From Andrena cerasifolii (lineage: Eukaryota > Arthropoda > Insecta > Hymenoptera > Andrenidae), in assembly GCF_050908995.1 (NCBI RefSeq), contig NC_135118.1, positions 3,162,001-3,226,000 on the forward strand: a stretch of 64,000 bases of DNA. Direction: 5' to 3'. Position 1 is the stretch's first letter. Every line of letters begins with the position of its first letter. The translations under genes were made by a program, and so were the position numbers. The notes under the pieces were generated by a model. That model was not told where the DNA came from. It saw only the letters and a list, made by a program, of their open reading frames with translations, and did not search any database. Shown piece after piece: positions 1 through 11,815 of the stretch.

Positions 1-425
1 TAGACGTTCGTTCCAACAATCGGTGGCACAGGACCACGGAGGGTTGGTCGTTGATAATCGATGGGCAGGACCTTCGAATTGCCAGTACACATCCGGAAAT
101 ACATTTTCGTTTCTCGCCTGCAAGGGCTGGGGTCGAAGCTTCGGTCCCCCCCTGCGAAATGTCGCGAAAGCAATTTTCTCGCCAGAAGCGAGAGCACGCC
201 GCGAATTGCCACTCGTTCGATCTTGCTTTTCCTTTCACGGCGCTACGACGACTTCGTCTGATCGATGCCCGCGTCTAACTGGATGCATTATTCAGTTTCT
301 ATCGCGGCGAGGCGTCCAGCCCTTTCTACCCTTTAACACTTTGACCGTTGCCTCGCGCGCACATGGCTGACACTCATATTCACACGGTTACGGAGATTAG
401 TAATTTATACAGTTATAGCCGATGC
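1..425. other. Unique sequence, no gene recognised
   Basis: Mixed-composition DNA with short overlapping ORFs in several frames, none resembling a known protein or bounded by convincing splice sites. No repeat structure seen. Confidence 0.4.
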
Positions 426-428
426 TAA

Positions 429-849
429 CAAGGGAAGTTTGGCAACCCGGAAATTCAGAGAATTATGAAACTCGGTGTGCAAGTAAAGAGATGAAAAGAG
501 ATTATTCGCAGGTATTTCAGCGTATATTTACAAAATACAAAAGCCTAATTTTAAGGGTTGGTGGCAGGGGTAAATTTAGAAATATGGTTTTCTCGAAAAT
601 TATTTTTACGCGGTTTTGTAGATATGACAGAAGGATGCAACTTTTGCTTAAACTTCTTTTCAATATCTCTCACCGTTCTCGAGATATTCCACGGGAAAGA
701 AAATTCTGCATTTTTTTCAAGGGGTGATTTCACCCCCGAAAATTGCATTATGACACCAATAAAAATAGGGTTGTGTTACGGATGAAATACTCTACTTGCA
801 CACCGAGTTTCATAATTTCCTGAATTTCCGGGTTGCAAAACTTCCCTTG
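429..849. mobile_element. PIF/Harbinger-like MITE, CAAGGGAAG termini
   Basis: An inverted repeat of nearly 60 bp brackets the segment: it begins CAAGGGAAGTTTGGCAACCC and ends with the matching reverse complement. The flanks are TAA at 426-428 and TAA at 850-852, a 3-bp duplication as made by PIF/Harbinger transposases. There is no transposase. The interior carries a GGGGTGATTTCACCCCC palindrome near 724, a motif shared with the element at 58598-59073. The superfamily assignment rests on the TSD only. Confidence 0.65.
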
Positions 850-1078
850 TAAGAATAAGACCCTGTAATGAGAGCTGTTAGATGACCAGCGGCTTGTTAG
901 TGTTTTAGCATTCATTAAGCTACCTGTGCCTCTGATAAGGGCGAATTCATGTGAATGTTTAACCTTGTATGTAGTCAAAATTAGATTTTGGTGAGAATTA
1001 TCTAGAGACGCGGTAGCGTCTCGACGCCAAGTAGATGAAAGACACCCTGTATATGTCGACTGTCGCTACCGCTATCAT

Positions 1079-1228
1079 TTAGGGTACGTTTATGTTGGAG
1101 CTGCGATAAACAATCAGAGCGACGATAAGAACGAGATGACTATACAGAAGGCCAACGATAAATGCGTCGAGATAGAAATATTTCTCTTTCTTCGCTATTA
1201 TCGCAGCTCCAATATAAACGTACCCTTA
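1079..1228. mobile_element. Short MITE, GGGTACGTTTAT termini
   Basis: Terminal inverted repeats of about 28 bp begin GGGTACGTTTATGTTGGAGC and end in the reverse complement with one or two mismatches. The flank is TTA on both sides (1079-1081, 1226-1228), compatible with a Harbinger-type 3-bp duplication. Core about 70 bp, no coding capacity. Confidence 0.65.
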
Positions 1229-2018
1229 ATCGTCGCACGGCTATTCCAACCTAATCTGTAACTTATTTCATTAATATCTCATCACGCATGCAATATTTTC
1301 TAAATTTAAAGGCATTTTTCTGGTGTAAACCGCATATAAGCTTTCGATCAAGACCAAATTCAATAAAATCATGTACATATGCCTATATATGTATACTATT
1401 GAATTAACCTACCAAGTGTCATAATGCATGAATTTAATTAGTGTTTCTTGTTTCAATAAAGAATTTTAATTTTTGTAAATAAATTATTATATATTATTTT
1501 ACTACTGGAACTACTAATAACTACACTTACAAAAGCAAAAAAGGTCACTCTGTTTCTATTTGGTCAGACTTTTCTTATGATTCTGATTCTTCTTCTCCAG
1601 TCAAAATTTTCGTCAACTCTTTCAGCCAAAAAGAAACTAACAATTGCCATCTTCACTATGCAATCTACTCCAAATTTTGACAGCTTACCGTCAAGTTATA
1701 ACCAAGTTATAAACATCTTTTTACAAATATGCTTCGTTGTACCATTGAATTGCAACCAAAATGCAGTCTCAAACACAAGGTCAGTTGCCGAAATTAGAAT
1801 TGCGACATGTTTGAGATTATCATCAAACTGTTTTTTATTTGTAACTAAACTGAGGATTTTATGTATGTATAGATAATCGAAGCGTAAAATGAGGCTGCGA
1901 CTGGATTTATCCTTAATTCTGTCCCGTGATAATTTGTGAGTTATAATATTAAAATTTAGTAAGTCATTCCCTATGCAAATTATCTTTGTAAAAAGAAGTG
2001 AGATCCCTATAATTTAAA
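1229..2018. other. AT-rich unique DNA
   Basis: Low-complexity AT-rich stretch with no recognisable gene; the short ORF near 1577-1876 has no family resemblance. Confidence 0.4.
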
Positions 2019-2847
2019 AGATGTGAAATGAAAATGAGCTGCAAGTACATAAAGGTGCTTTCCAACTGCGCTTAAGATGAGAGAACTAACATATCGCGGA
2101 CATTTTAATGAACCCATCAAAACGAATCCCATTTAAAAACATTGTCGTAAATTAATAGCTTTACAAAATTAATGATATACAAGAAATTTCGCCAATTATA
2201 ACAATGGCTATTTATACAAAGAAAAATTGTATTACATAATATTAAGCAGATATATTTTTATACAAATAAGTATTTTAATACGAATAAATTCAAAATTTTA
2301 TTCAAAATACTTGGTGCTGTGTTCCGAATTGATGTTGCTAAACTGAATAATTATGTTTAAATTGCATTAATCTTTTTCTCTCCTGTGCTTGCGTTCGTGA
2401 ATGTGTGTATGTGTGCGTGTGCATATGTTACGTATGATATTAGAATTAGATATTAAATATATGTAGAATAAATCTGACTGCGTTTCTAGTATGTATATGT
2501 ATATTATGTATTTTAGATTGCAAGAGAGTTATTGTAAATTATTAATACTAAGACAATTAGTATTTCTTCGATTTCGCAGCGCCAAGTATTTTGAATAAAA
2601 TATTTATTCGTATTAAAATATTTATTTGCATAAAATAGGTCTGCTTAATATTATGTAATACAATTTTTCTTTGTATAAATAGACATTGTTATAATTGACG
2701 AAATTTTTGTATATCATTAATTTTGTAAAGCTATTAATTTACGACAATGTTTTTAAATGGGATTCTTTTCGATAGGTTCATTTAATCATCTTAAGCGCAG
2801 TTGGAAAGCACCTTTATGTACTTGCAGCTCATTTTCATTTCACATCT
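2019..2847. mobile_element. Palindromic element, AGATGTGAAATG termini
   Basis: Two long inverted arms (about 2019-2318 and 2577-2847) pair with scattered mismatches. The loop of roughly 260 bp holds a TG-rich stretch near 2398-2430. The outer ends read AGATGTGAAATGAAAATGAG and its complement. No clear target duplication and no coding sequence, so the superfamily is undetermined. Confidence 0.65.
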
Positions 2848-3899
2848 TGTTTTTATATTGTAATTATTATTATCTTCTATTTTTGTGATTTATTTGATTT
2901 CATGTACTTGGCATAATTTGCTTACTCTTTTGAAGTTTTTTTTTATGTGGATTTGATTTACTTTGATTATTTCTGTTTTGGAAATAACTTAGGAAAATAA
3001 CCTGATTTTTGGTCAAGACCAAATATATTATTTCAAAATAATTTTCCTACTTTAGTTAATTGTTTTAGTTAAAATAACAGACGATCTTTAATTTGTAAAA
3101 CTGTGTGTCGAAGAACCATTTTCTTTTCTTCAATTTTTCTTCCTATTATTACTTGTTTTTTTTTTTTAAATACATGCAGAATTACCTACTAGTAGAATCA
3201 TAAAATGGAAATTCGTATAATCTCGAGAAATTATAGAGTTCTGTGAAAAATTATACCTTTTAAGCTAAAAAAACACTTTGTCCTGTCTTATTTTCTGTGA
3301 GCAAGTAAAAGGGCAACTACAAAACCTGATTCCCACAATTTGAAATGTGCCACGTGCATTTGGCATTCTTCCACAAATTTTACTTTTAAAAAAGATATAT
3401 TACGTCTGCTTAGAGACGCATTAGCTTAAACTTTCTACATCACAGAATATCGAAGACACATCTTCCGGTGCACAACGTTATCGTATTATACGAAAGCATG
3501 AAGTAGTTATACAGTTTTAGAAAATAGAATTCAACGCGAGAAGAAACGGCTTGCCATGCAAAAATTTATTTAGGGAAAGAAACACGTTAACGTTTTAAGA
3601 ATTGTTTCTTGAATCAATTGAAAATCGGTTTATCGGGACTGGACTAATTGTTGAGGCTCCAATCTACCCCCAAACGTCCATGTATTTCGTGATTGCGAAG
3701 GACACTCATGAATTTCGATTGACTGGTATCGACTAGATAATCGACAGTTATTTGTTGGCTTGTAAGTGTATATATAGCGAGCAGTACGTGATATTCGTAA
3801 CAATATGCAAATTGATACATACTCCCATTGAATTAATTCCTCTGGCGAAATAGGTCGTGTCTGAATACACCGATATCTATGTTGCATGCATAAATTCTG
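2848..3899. other. AT-rich unique DNA
   Basis: No repeat or gene recognised. A poly-T run lies near 3160. Confidence 0.35.
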
Positions 3900-4806
3900 T
3901 AGGGGAGAGCGGGGACAAATGTAACGGCGTCATGAAAGTAACATGCCTTCTCCCCTCTTCTGCAAACATTTCCAAAACGTTTGCTTTAAACAGTTACCTG
4001 TGTATAGTGTCTCCTTTATTGTACTGAGTGACGCTGAGCAGTAACACGAATCGTATACCCTGGGCAAGCTAAACATGTTATTTAGATCATTCAGCTAAGT
4101 TTCTTCTATTTTGTTTTTTTTTCGTTAATATTCATAGTTAAACTATAGATATTAAAGCAATTATTTGCTAGAGCGTTCTTAGGTAATGTCTTCATAAGTC
4201 CCTGTATTTGGTTTTAACAAGTCTGGTATAGTTTGTATGTTGTAACAGTTCTATTCTGAAAAACATGGCTGGGGACAAAAGTAACACGTCACTATGGGGA
4301 TGAAAGTAACATGTTACTTGGGCGAGCAAAGTAGCATAGAGGATAGGAATTCTTCAGATGATAATGATTGTCTACGTCTGGTTTGATTGGACCCTTTCAG
4401 TGAAACCTCTTCGAGAGAGAATCATCCCAAATGTCTAGATTTTAAGGGTTAGACCCACGAAGACTGCAAGGTGGGCGATCTTCACTACGTATGTCTTAAT
4501 TTTAATTCGGATTAGGTGAAAATTAATACCTATCATTTAACAATATCAAAGAAATGTTCAAAGCTGGTTATGCTTTCCACCTTTCGTTAATTTAAAATTT
4601 ATTTGTTTTTATCGTTACTTAAAATATAATTATTTAAATGTTTCCTTTTATCGTTTTTTTTTTAAATCGTATTTTGTGTTGGACGAAGTGTTTTTACTTA
4701 ATTCTCCTCAAAATAATTAGTGTTACTTTCGTCCTACCCCTGCAGGACAACAGTAACAATGACGGTTACTGAGGCAAACTGCTGTAACTTTTTAACTACT
4801 TATCAC

Positions 4807-5525
4807 TTAAGGGAACATGCTCAGTCAGGAGGCCGAAAAAGGGGTGGTCTTTGGAAATTTTTTACTCCAAAGCTATAACACAATTTCTCAAAAAATCTTT
4901 TTTCCTTTTAAGGGTTGCATCTAGTACCGTGCATCGTATTTTTTTTATTTAAAAATATTTATCAATAACTAAGTTATTGTCCATCAGTCGAAGGTTCTCT
5001 AAAAAAAAGGCTTCTGCGGTGACCACTGCTGCTCGAAAGTCGATCATCTAAAATAAAAAATTCAAAAGAATTTACTTATTATATTATATTATCTAGTATT
5101 TGAACGAAGGATTTTTTTATCCCATGCTTAGTTTTCTTTTAATTGACGAAAATCAGGCACGATTTATGATAAAAATTGAAACTTTTACTTTAAACATCAG
5201 CCATTTTTTCCCAAATCAATATTTCGACAAATACTAGATAATATAATATAATAAGTAAATTCTTTTGAATTTTTTATTTTAGATGATCGACTTTCGAGCA
5301 GCAGTGGTCACCGCAGAAGCCTTTTTATTTAGAGAGCCTTCGAATGATGGATAATAACTTAGTTATAGATAAATATTTTTAAATAAACAAAATTACAATG
5401 CACGGTACTAGATGCAATCTTTAAAAGGAAAAAAGATTTTTTCAGAAATATGTTACAGCTTTTGAGTAAAAAAATTCCAAAAACCACCCTTTTTATCGGC
5501 CTCCTGACTGAGCATGACCCCTTAA
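4807..5525. mobile_element. TTAA palindromic MITE (family 1)
   Basis: TTAA at both ends (4807-4810, 5522-5525). Arms of about 295 bp (to about 5101, and from about 5229) pair with few mismatches. The ends read TTAAGGG..CATGCTCAGTCAGG and the complement. The terminal design (CCGAAAA after a GTCAGG box) resembles the element at 17702-18455. Non-coding; it shares its right TTAA with the next element. Confidence 0.85.
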
Positions 5526-6279
5526 GGGGACTAGGCAGTCGTTCCTGTCTAAAATGAAGCATTTCTGTTTCAATTAATTACAAAGAAACCAATTGAGACT
5601 GAGACTTGTTCTTTGGCATGAAGTTTATTAACATCATAAGTTTTAAAAAGCATGTTTATTTAGTAAAAAATATGCATTATATACGACGCTACAGATGGAT
5701 CATTAAATAGGCTTTTTGAGAAAAGTTTCTTTTGTTTTCCAGTGATATCTCAAAAACGGAGGTTCCAATCGATTCAAAACAAATTCGAGCATCTTCACAA
5801 AATGTGTAATTTTGGACCAGACCTAAATTAAAGTTAATGAAAACTCTTATTCTTTATGAAAATAAACTAAGACCCCACCTTTTGGGGCTTGGGGGATGGT
5901 AAAACCTCATCAATGGGGTCTCAATGGGGTTTTAGTTTATTTTCATAGAGAAGAAGAGTTTTCATTAACTTTAATTTAGGTTTGGTACGAAACTACACAT
6001 TTTGTGAAGATCCTCGAATTTGTTTTGAATCGATTGGAACCTCCGTTTCTGAGTTATCACTGCAAAACAAAAGAAACTTTTTTTAAAAAGCCTTTTTAAT
6101 GATCCATTTGTAGCGTAATATATAATGCATATTTTTGACTACACAAATTTTTTTTTAAAGCTTATGATGTTAATAAACTTCATGCCAAAGAACAAGTCTC
6201 AGTTTCAATTGGTTTCTTTGCAATTAATTGAAACAGAAATGCTTCATTTTAGACAGGACGGACTGCCTAGTACCCTTAA
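5522..6279. mobile_element. TTAA palindromic MITE (family 2)
   Basis: Starts TTAAGGGGACTAGGCAGTC and ends in the complement at TTAA 6276-6279. Arms of about 350 bp leave a loop of only about 50 bp. The same terminal sequence (CTAGTCCCCTTAA) ends the partial copies at 10665 and 16082. Non-coding. Confidence 0.85.
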
Positions 6280-6338
6280 GGCTGAATTTGGGCTCAAATG
6301 ATAAATTAAGAAACATAGTATCTCTCCGCTCTCCCCTA

Positions 6339-7849
6339 ATGAGAACGTAGTCAAGAAAACAAATTCTCTGCATTTCCACGTGGATCGAATTGCAGACTTA
6401 CCTAGTTTAAGTAGATATTTATTTATCAATTTTTGTGACAATTCCACTTTTAATTAAGTTATTGCTTATAGACAGTGGCGCATCCAACGAGAGTTCAAGT
6501 GGCCCTGGCACCCCAAAGAAGGAGCTTCGTAAAAACAAAAGCAAACTGGGTTTTATTCTTTAAATAATTATTCATAATCACCCAATGAATTTTATTGAAT
6601 TTACGTTAAAAATATTTGTATTCTTTTAACTGGGCTCCCCTCCAGATTAAATCGCGAGTGTGCCACTGCCTACGGAGTACTATTACGTAAGACTTTCTTA
6701 CATCTATCATTAACATTTACAAGTTACAAGAGAAACGAAGTGGACACAATAATTTCCGAATTTTTAGCCATAAATATTCTACTACCTAGTATTCCTTTAT
6801 ACTCAGCGATCGCACTATTTTTAATCTACTTAGTTTCATCTAAAACTCGCTCGTCCAGGTCGTGAACTTCCCTCTTCAGTACACACCCCCAAATTACTTG
6901 ACCTCAATTGTAGACCAAACCATATAGACTTTACTTTCATACTTGCAATCAATTACACAATTTTATCGAATACGGAGTATCTTGAACGCTGGATAGCATC
7001 ACGTGCGATCCTCATTAATCCAAGTGCACTACGCATCCACCGTTATAAAAATATCCGAATCGTGTCTGGCATGATAGATTTTGCATACCCAGAAATTACA
7101 GATCCAGAAGTAAAAGTCCCACTCTGCCCCAGTTGAAGAGAACCCTATTCTCTTTTCCACTCTGGATTCGCCGCGTGAAGTCTGTAATCGTGCAATTAAG
7201 TTATCCCCCCCGCGGGCCCTCGACGCGGGATATTCGATAGCAACGAATGCCCCGCGCGAAGATTCCGTGGCGCAATTCAATCACGCAACACGTACTGTTA
7301 CCTGGCCGCGACCTGTTACGAGAGGGAAGCGACTTCGACGTGCACGTTCATCAGCGCTAAAAATATTTCCAGATTACGCTGCAGCGCGTAGGTGGCTCTC
7401 ATTCAGCAGGCGTCTACGTTCTCCCTTGGGCCTCGATTAATCGAGGAGCGTGTCCGCCTCGTTTCTTTCCTCCGCGTCACGCACTGTACAGAGGGTGAGT
7501 CACAAGTTCCTGCCCAGTTCGCAGTAGCCTATGTTTCTCTCTGGCCTCGAAGTTCAAGGAGTGTTACAGACGGGGAGTCGCACAATTAGCACAGAGGTGT
7601 GTTGGGATCGCAGAGCACAGTGGCGTTTATTTGGAGGATTCGTATTGTAGAACTTAATATGTTTAGGTTTGAAACAGACTTTGTCTCGCTTACATAGAAA
7701 AGGTATATATTTATTATAATGAGTATATGATAATTATAATAAAGAGAAAGAAAAATAAGGAACTCTATTTCTTACGGCCACGAGCTCCATCGTGTCTTAA
7801 CTGTACTGCCTACTTGGTAGAGACCATGGTATGGTACGTGTAGTAAAAA
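6339..7849. other. Unique DNA with a GC-richer patch, no exon recognised
   Basis: AT-rich to about 7000, then GC-richer to about 7650. Short ORFs on both strands show no family resemblance. This may be conserved non-coding DNA of the surrounding gene, but that is not shown here. Confidence 0.35.
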
Positions 7850-7850
7850 G

Positions 7851-7958
7851 ACACGTGTACACGGGTACACGTGTATTACATATATCCGTACCTCGATCCG
7901 TGTAGCTTTTAGTACACGGGTGCCCGTGCACTATTTCACGTGTATTTAAATACACGTG
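7851..7958. promoter_or_regulatory. Cluster of CACGTG palindromes
   Basis: Four CACGTG cores lie within about 110 bp (near 7852, 7867, 7937 and 7953). The last two form a perfect 22-bp palindrome at 7937-7958, centred on TTTAAA. CACGTG is the canonical E-box for bHLH factors, but the cluster could equally be debris of a transposon. Confidence 0.35.
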
Positions 7959-8003
7959 TATCAACGTATTTGTGTATTTTCATCAGAATTGGGCATTAAC
8001 TGC

Positions 8004-9234
8004 GGGAGAATGGGCAATGGCGGTCACTTAAGGGGGTATACCCGTTTGAACCCTCGGAAAATGTATACATTTTGTGGATTTTTTTACAAGTCAACGGTTT
8101 GATGCAGATTTCCCGTTTTTTAACTATGTTTACATAGTATTATGAACTACTTATAAAAAAAGTTTCAGTTAAAAAACTATTGTTTTTCGGAAGTTACGGA
8201 TACATGTCCGAAAGTCTCTCGATTTTAGACGGCTAAACGGTGGCCCTAAAAACTCGCGCTACGTTCAACCAATTTACTTCAAATTTTGCATGCAGAATCA
8301 TAATAAGATTCCACATCGTCCAACGAAGGCGATTTTGAAAATTTTGAAAATTAAAGAAATGGTGAGAGATCAAAGGTAAAGTTAAATTTTTCTAAGAGAA
8401 AAATCCACCTTTTTCCTTTATAAATAATAAACGGGGAATCGAAATAAAAAAAGCCTTCGTTGGACGATGCGGAATCTTATTATGATTCTGCATGCAAAAT
8501 TGGAAGTGAATTGGTTGAACGTAGCGCGAGTTTTTAGGGCCACCGTTTAGCCGTCTAAAATCGAGAGACTTTCGGACATGTATCCGTAACTTCCGAAAAA
8601 CAATAGTTTTTTAACTGAAACTTTTTTTATAAGTAGTTCATAATACTATGTAAACATAGTTAAAAAACGGGAAATCTGCATCAAACCGTTGACTTGTAAA
8701 AAAATCCACAAAATGTATACATTTTCCGAGGGTTCAAACGGGTATACCCCCTTAAGGACACTGATTGGAAAGCGAATATTTCCACCCTGACCGGACCTCC
8801 GTAGCAGACCAGGTGGTGGGGAAAACCGAGGTTTCGTTAGAGGGTACGCGGCGAAGGAAGAGCAGAACTCAGACCAGCAAAATCAAAAAAGGTTCTCGGC
8901 TCTTGTCGGCCTTGGAAACGGCCATACACGTTTTCTAATACACATTTGTAATACATATTCTTTAAATACATTTCACATATTTTTCGACCATAGTAACGGT
9001 CATTTATAATAAATATTATTGGTCAAAATCAAGCGTTGTTACTGAACCAGCAGTGTATACACGTAACAATTACGCTAAAAACACTTATCAACGATCAAGG
9101 CGAGGGCGTTCGACAATATAGCGAATGATGTCGCGGAACGTGAAGAAAAGAAATTGCACATTTCGGACTTGCAGTTTTAAAATAACAATACCGACCATCA
9201 TTGTCCGCTGACCGCAATTGCCCCATTCTCTCCC
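8004..9234. mobile_element. Host element, GGGAGAATGGG termini
   Basis: The left end GGGAGAATGGGCAATGGCGG (8004) pairs with a reverse complement at about 9211-9234, with small gaps. The element is interrupted 24 bp inside its left end by the TTAA element 8028-8755. The remaining interior (8756-9210) is non-coding. No clean target duplication; general form resembles the TA-flanked GGGG elements at 3902 and 52702. Confidence 0.5.
8028..8755. mobile_element. TTAA palindromic MITE (family 3)
   Basis: TTAA at 8028-8031 and 8752-8755. The ends read TTAAGGGGGTATACCCG and the exact complement. Arms of about 300 bp (8028-8331 and 8455-8755) are almost perfectly complementary, with a loop of about 120 bp. 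The near-identity of the arms suggests a young element. Non-coding. Confidence 0.9.
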
Positions 9235-9786
9235 ACATGCTTCAATATAAATGTTCATTAGCAAACGACCATTTCATGTCTCGTACATCCCACAATGTCA
9301 TGCATTAGGAATCGGAATACGAACGTAACGTATTCGTTAAAAGGCAAGGCAGCCTGACCCGTTGGCAAATCGCACGGTGGCGAGCGTGAACCTATACCGA
9401 GTCTTTATGAAATCCTCACAATTAGTAATGCGAACACGCGGCTGATAATGGAGCATCTTCACCACCTTTCCATAATGCATCAAACTCCCTAATGGACGTC
9501 CGCGCTGTGCATTCTTAGCACGCATTAGGTATGCGCGCACGATGATTGATGCGCGCCGGCCTTAGAGGGAAAATGCGTGTATTAATGGCCTGCTAGCTGG
9601 GATACTCTGAATCGAAAGGTCGAAAATGTTTGCCAGTTTCGCAATAATTTTGTGTGTTAATAGTCCGCTTTGACTCGCATCATTAACCCCGTGGTGTGCA
9701 GAAACGCGTTACTGTGCTCGATTGAGCATTAGAATTTACGCAATATGCACGCTGCTGCAGAAAGAAGGGCGAAAGTCTTTAGGGTG
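9235..9786. other. Unique mixed-composition DNA
   Basis: GC-richer patch with small imperfect palindromes (for example around 9318-9335). No recognisable exon. Confidence 0.35.
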
Positions 9787-9788
9787 TA

Positions 9789-10842
9789 CAGGGTCAGCGT
9801 TTTAGCCTGCAACCCGCGCTCGCGCGAACTTGTAAAATGGCAACAGCGCCTCACGCATTCCACTGCAACCATGCACCGTCCCGGGGTTCGGAGAGCTGCC
9901 AGCGACCTCTGCACAGCAGTGATGCCTGAGCTTCGAGAATTTTGGGATGGTCTCCTTCAAATTAGCGTCGCAAAGAGCTATTCAGAATTTCCCGGCCCAG
10001 GTTGAAGAATTTGGGGCCTTTTTCGTATAACTTTTCAACTATAAATAATTTAAAATATTTTACATTTACATAATTTTTTTTTCTATCAATTTTTTAAACA
10101 TAAGTGTTGTAAAAAGCTTTTGCAGACTGTATATTTGATACTGTATTTAACGCTCTTTTTAAAAATCGTGGTAAATTTTTGAACTATGAAAGATATTGGA
10201 ATGCAATTTGCGCCGGAAAATGAGAAAAAATTACTCCCTCTTAATGGTGGATAATTTAACAAATTTTACATTTACTTAATTTTTTTCTATCAATTTTTTT
10301 AAAACCATCACTGTTTGTGTGCTAACAAAATCCGGGGACTTCTTAATTTTTTTTTATGAAAGTCTCGAATTTTTACGGACCATATCAGAGGTTTGCGCCG
10401 AAATGACACATGTTCTACGCATCCTGTAACTTTTTCCAAGGCGATTTGAACCTCAATTCGCTCGCAATCAGGAAAAAATGAAGAGAAAAACACATTTAAA
10501 GTTTCTGGGCAAAGGCGGCGCTATAGGTTGCCGCTTGACGTTTTTAGCTGCCAAATCTACAATATTGCAAATTTTACTATAAATCAAGCGGCATTTTATT
10601 GAGGAAAGACAGTACTTTCGGAAAATGCAATAAAAATCGATTTTCCGACGGCCTAGTCCCCTTAATTTGAAAGAGACCATCCTAAAATTTTCGGAGCTCG
10701 GGCATCACTGCTGTCCAGCGGTCGCCGGCAGCTCTCCGAACGCCGGGACGGTGCATGGTTGTAGTGGAATGCGTCCGTGAGGCGCTGTTGCCATTTTACA
10801 AGATCGCGCGAGCGCGGGTTGCAGGATAAAACGCTGACCCTG
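9789..10842. mobile_element. TA-flanked palindromic element, CAGGGTCAGCG termini
   Basis: CAGGGTCAGCGTTTTA at the left and its complement at the right are flanked by TA (9787-9788, 10843-10844). GC-rich arms 9789-9963 and about 10666-10842 pair well. The ORFs on both strands here are by-products of the palindrome. The middle is filled by foreign sequence ending in the TTAA family 2 terminus at 10662-10665. Confidence 0.7.
9964..10665. mobile_element. Truncated TTAA family 2-related insert
   Basis: The right end reads GGCCTAGTCCCCTTAA, as in the elements ending at 16082 and beginning at 5522. About 320 bp to its left matches the right half of 15741-16082. The left terminus is not a matching TTAAGGGG, so this copy is truncated or rearranged. 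An internal near-duplicate segment is visible (about 10060-10100 versus 10258-10300). Confidence 0.55.
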
Positions 10843-11018
10843 TATACCTACCCACCTAAGCTTGGGGGACATTGGCAGCACGGAGTAACAGTGGCAGTTA
10901 ATTAACACGTATTAAATAATGAAAGGGACATCAATTTTATGCATTTTTAAAACTAATAAACTACTTTTTAATTACTATAAATTAGAATCACAAAAGATGC
11001 AATGTTATAATGGGATAC

Positions 11019-11725
11019 TTAAGGGGTCCCCCTACGTTGACGGACGAGAAATGATGGGAAATTTGGGAATTTTTTAGAACAAAACCATTAAATATATTTA
11101 CTTCCAGCTTTGTGGCATCATTTGTTAATCTTTAGAGAATATGAAGAAAAAAATTGTATGCAAAAATATTGGTTATATCCGGAGTTATAGTGCTTCAAAT
11201 AGAGCGCCTTACAATAATCATATGCGCATTGTTAGCACAAAATCAGCCGTTGTAGTTGTTTGAATTAGAAAATTTAAAAATTTGTGTAATCTGTATGAGT
11301 GTGGCTATCGCCTGAACTAGATTAAATGAGAAATGCTGAAGAGTAAAAGAAAAATGGCAGCGTCTAAAACAGACATCGATTTCTACATAAAATTCGCTCG
11401 TTTTTTAAGTCGCAAAAGTCTAATTTTGCAAAATCGGATTTAGTTTTAGTATCAACGAGAATGGGACATCTTCTGAATACATGTACCAAGTTTGAAGTAA
11501 ATCGGGTGATTGATTTTTGAGATATCATGCTAACTAATTCGAAAAATGTCGTTTTGAGAAAAACGCGTTTAAAGTTTTAGGTATTGTTTTTTTTTTTAAA
11601 TGTTTTCTAAATATGTACAAGTATAGGCATAAAGTTTTTAATTAACATAATTTTAGGGTTTCTCTTAAAAAAAAATCCCAAGTATCGCGTTCTTTTCGGG
11701 CTGTCAGGATAGGAAGACCCCTTAA
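11019..11725. mobile_element. TTAA element (family 4, diverged ends)
   Basis: TTAAGGGGTC at 11019 and GACCCCTTAA at 11722-11725. The inverted repeats beyond the first 10 bp are diverged. The interior resembles 50907-51642: both carry a GCTAT-GCCTGAACTAGA box and a GAGAAAAACGCGTT box. Non-coding. Confidence 0.7.
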
Positions 11726-11815
11726 AGCAAATCTAAAAATGTTAATTTTTATATTATATAAGAAAATTAGTTTTAAAAACGTGCCAATGTTCCCCAGTTT
11801 ATGGTAATACTCACA

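Larger units (their letters stand above)
3902..6336. mobile_element. TA-flanked host element, GGGGAGAGCGG termini
   Basis: The outer termini GGGGAGAGCGG (3902) and CCGCTCTCCCC (to 6336) are flanked by TA (3900-3901, 6337-6338). The left half repeats words such as GGGGACAAAAGTAAC (about 4270), consistent with one old element. Its right half is occupied by two later insertions, 4807-5525 and 5522-6279. Only about 900 bp belong to the host element. The TA duplication fits Tc1/mariner-like elements; no transposase is visible. Confidence 0.65.

Noticed and set aside
9729..10005. Opposing ORFs in GC-rich sequence
   Set aside because: They lie in one arm of a TA-flanked palindrome and reappear in the other arm.
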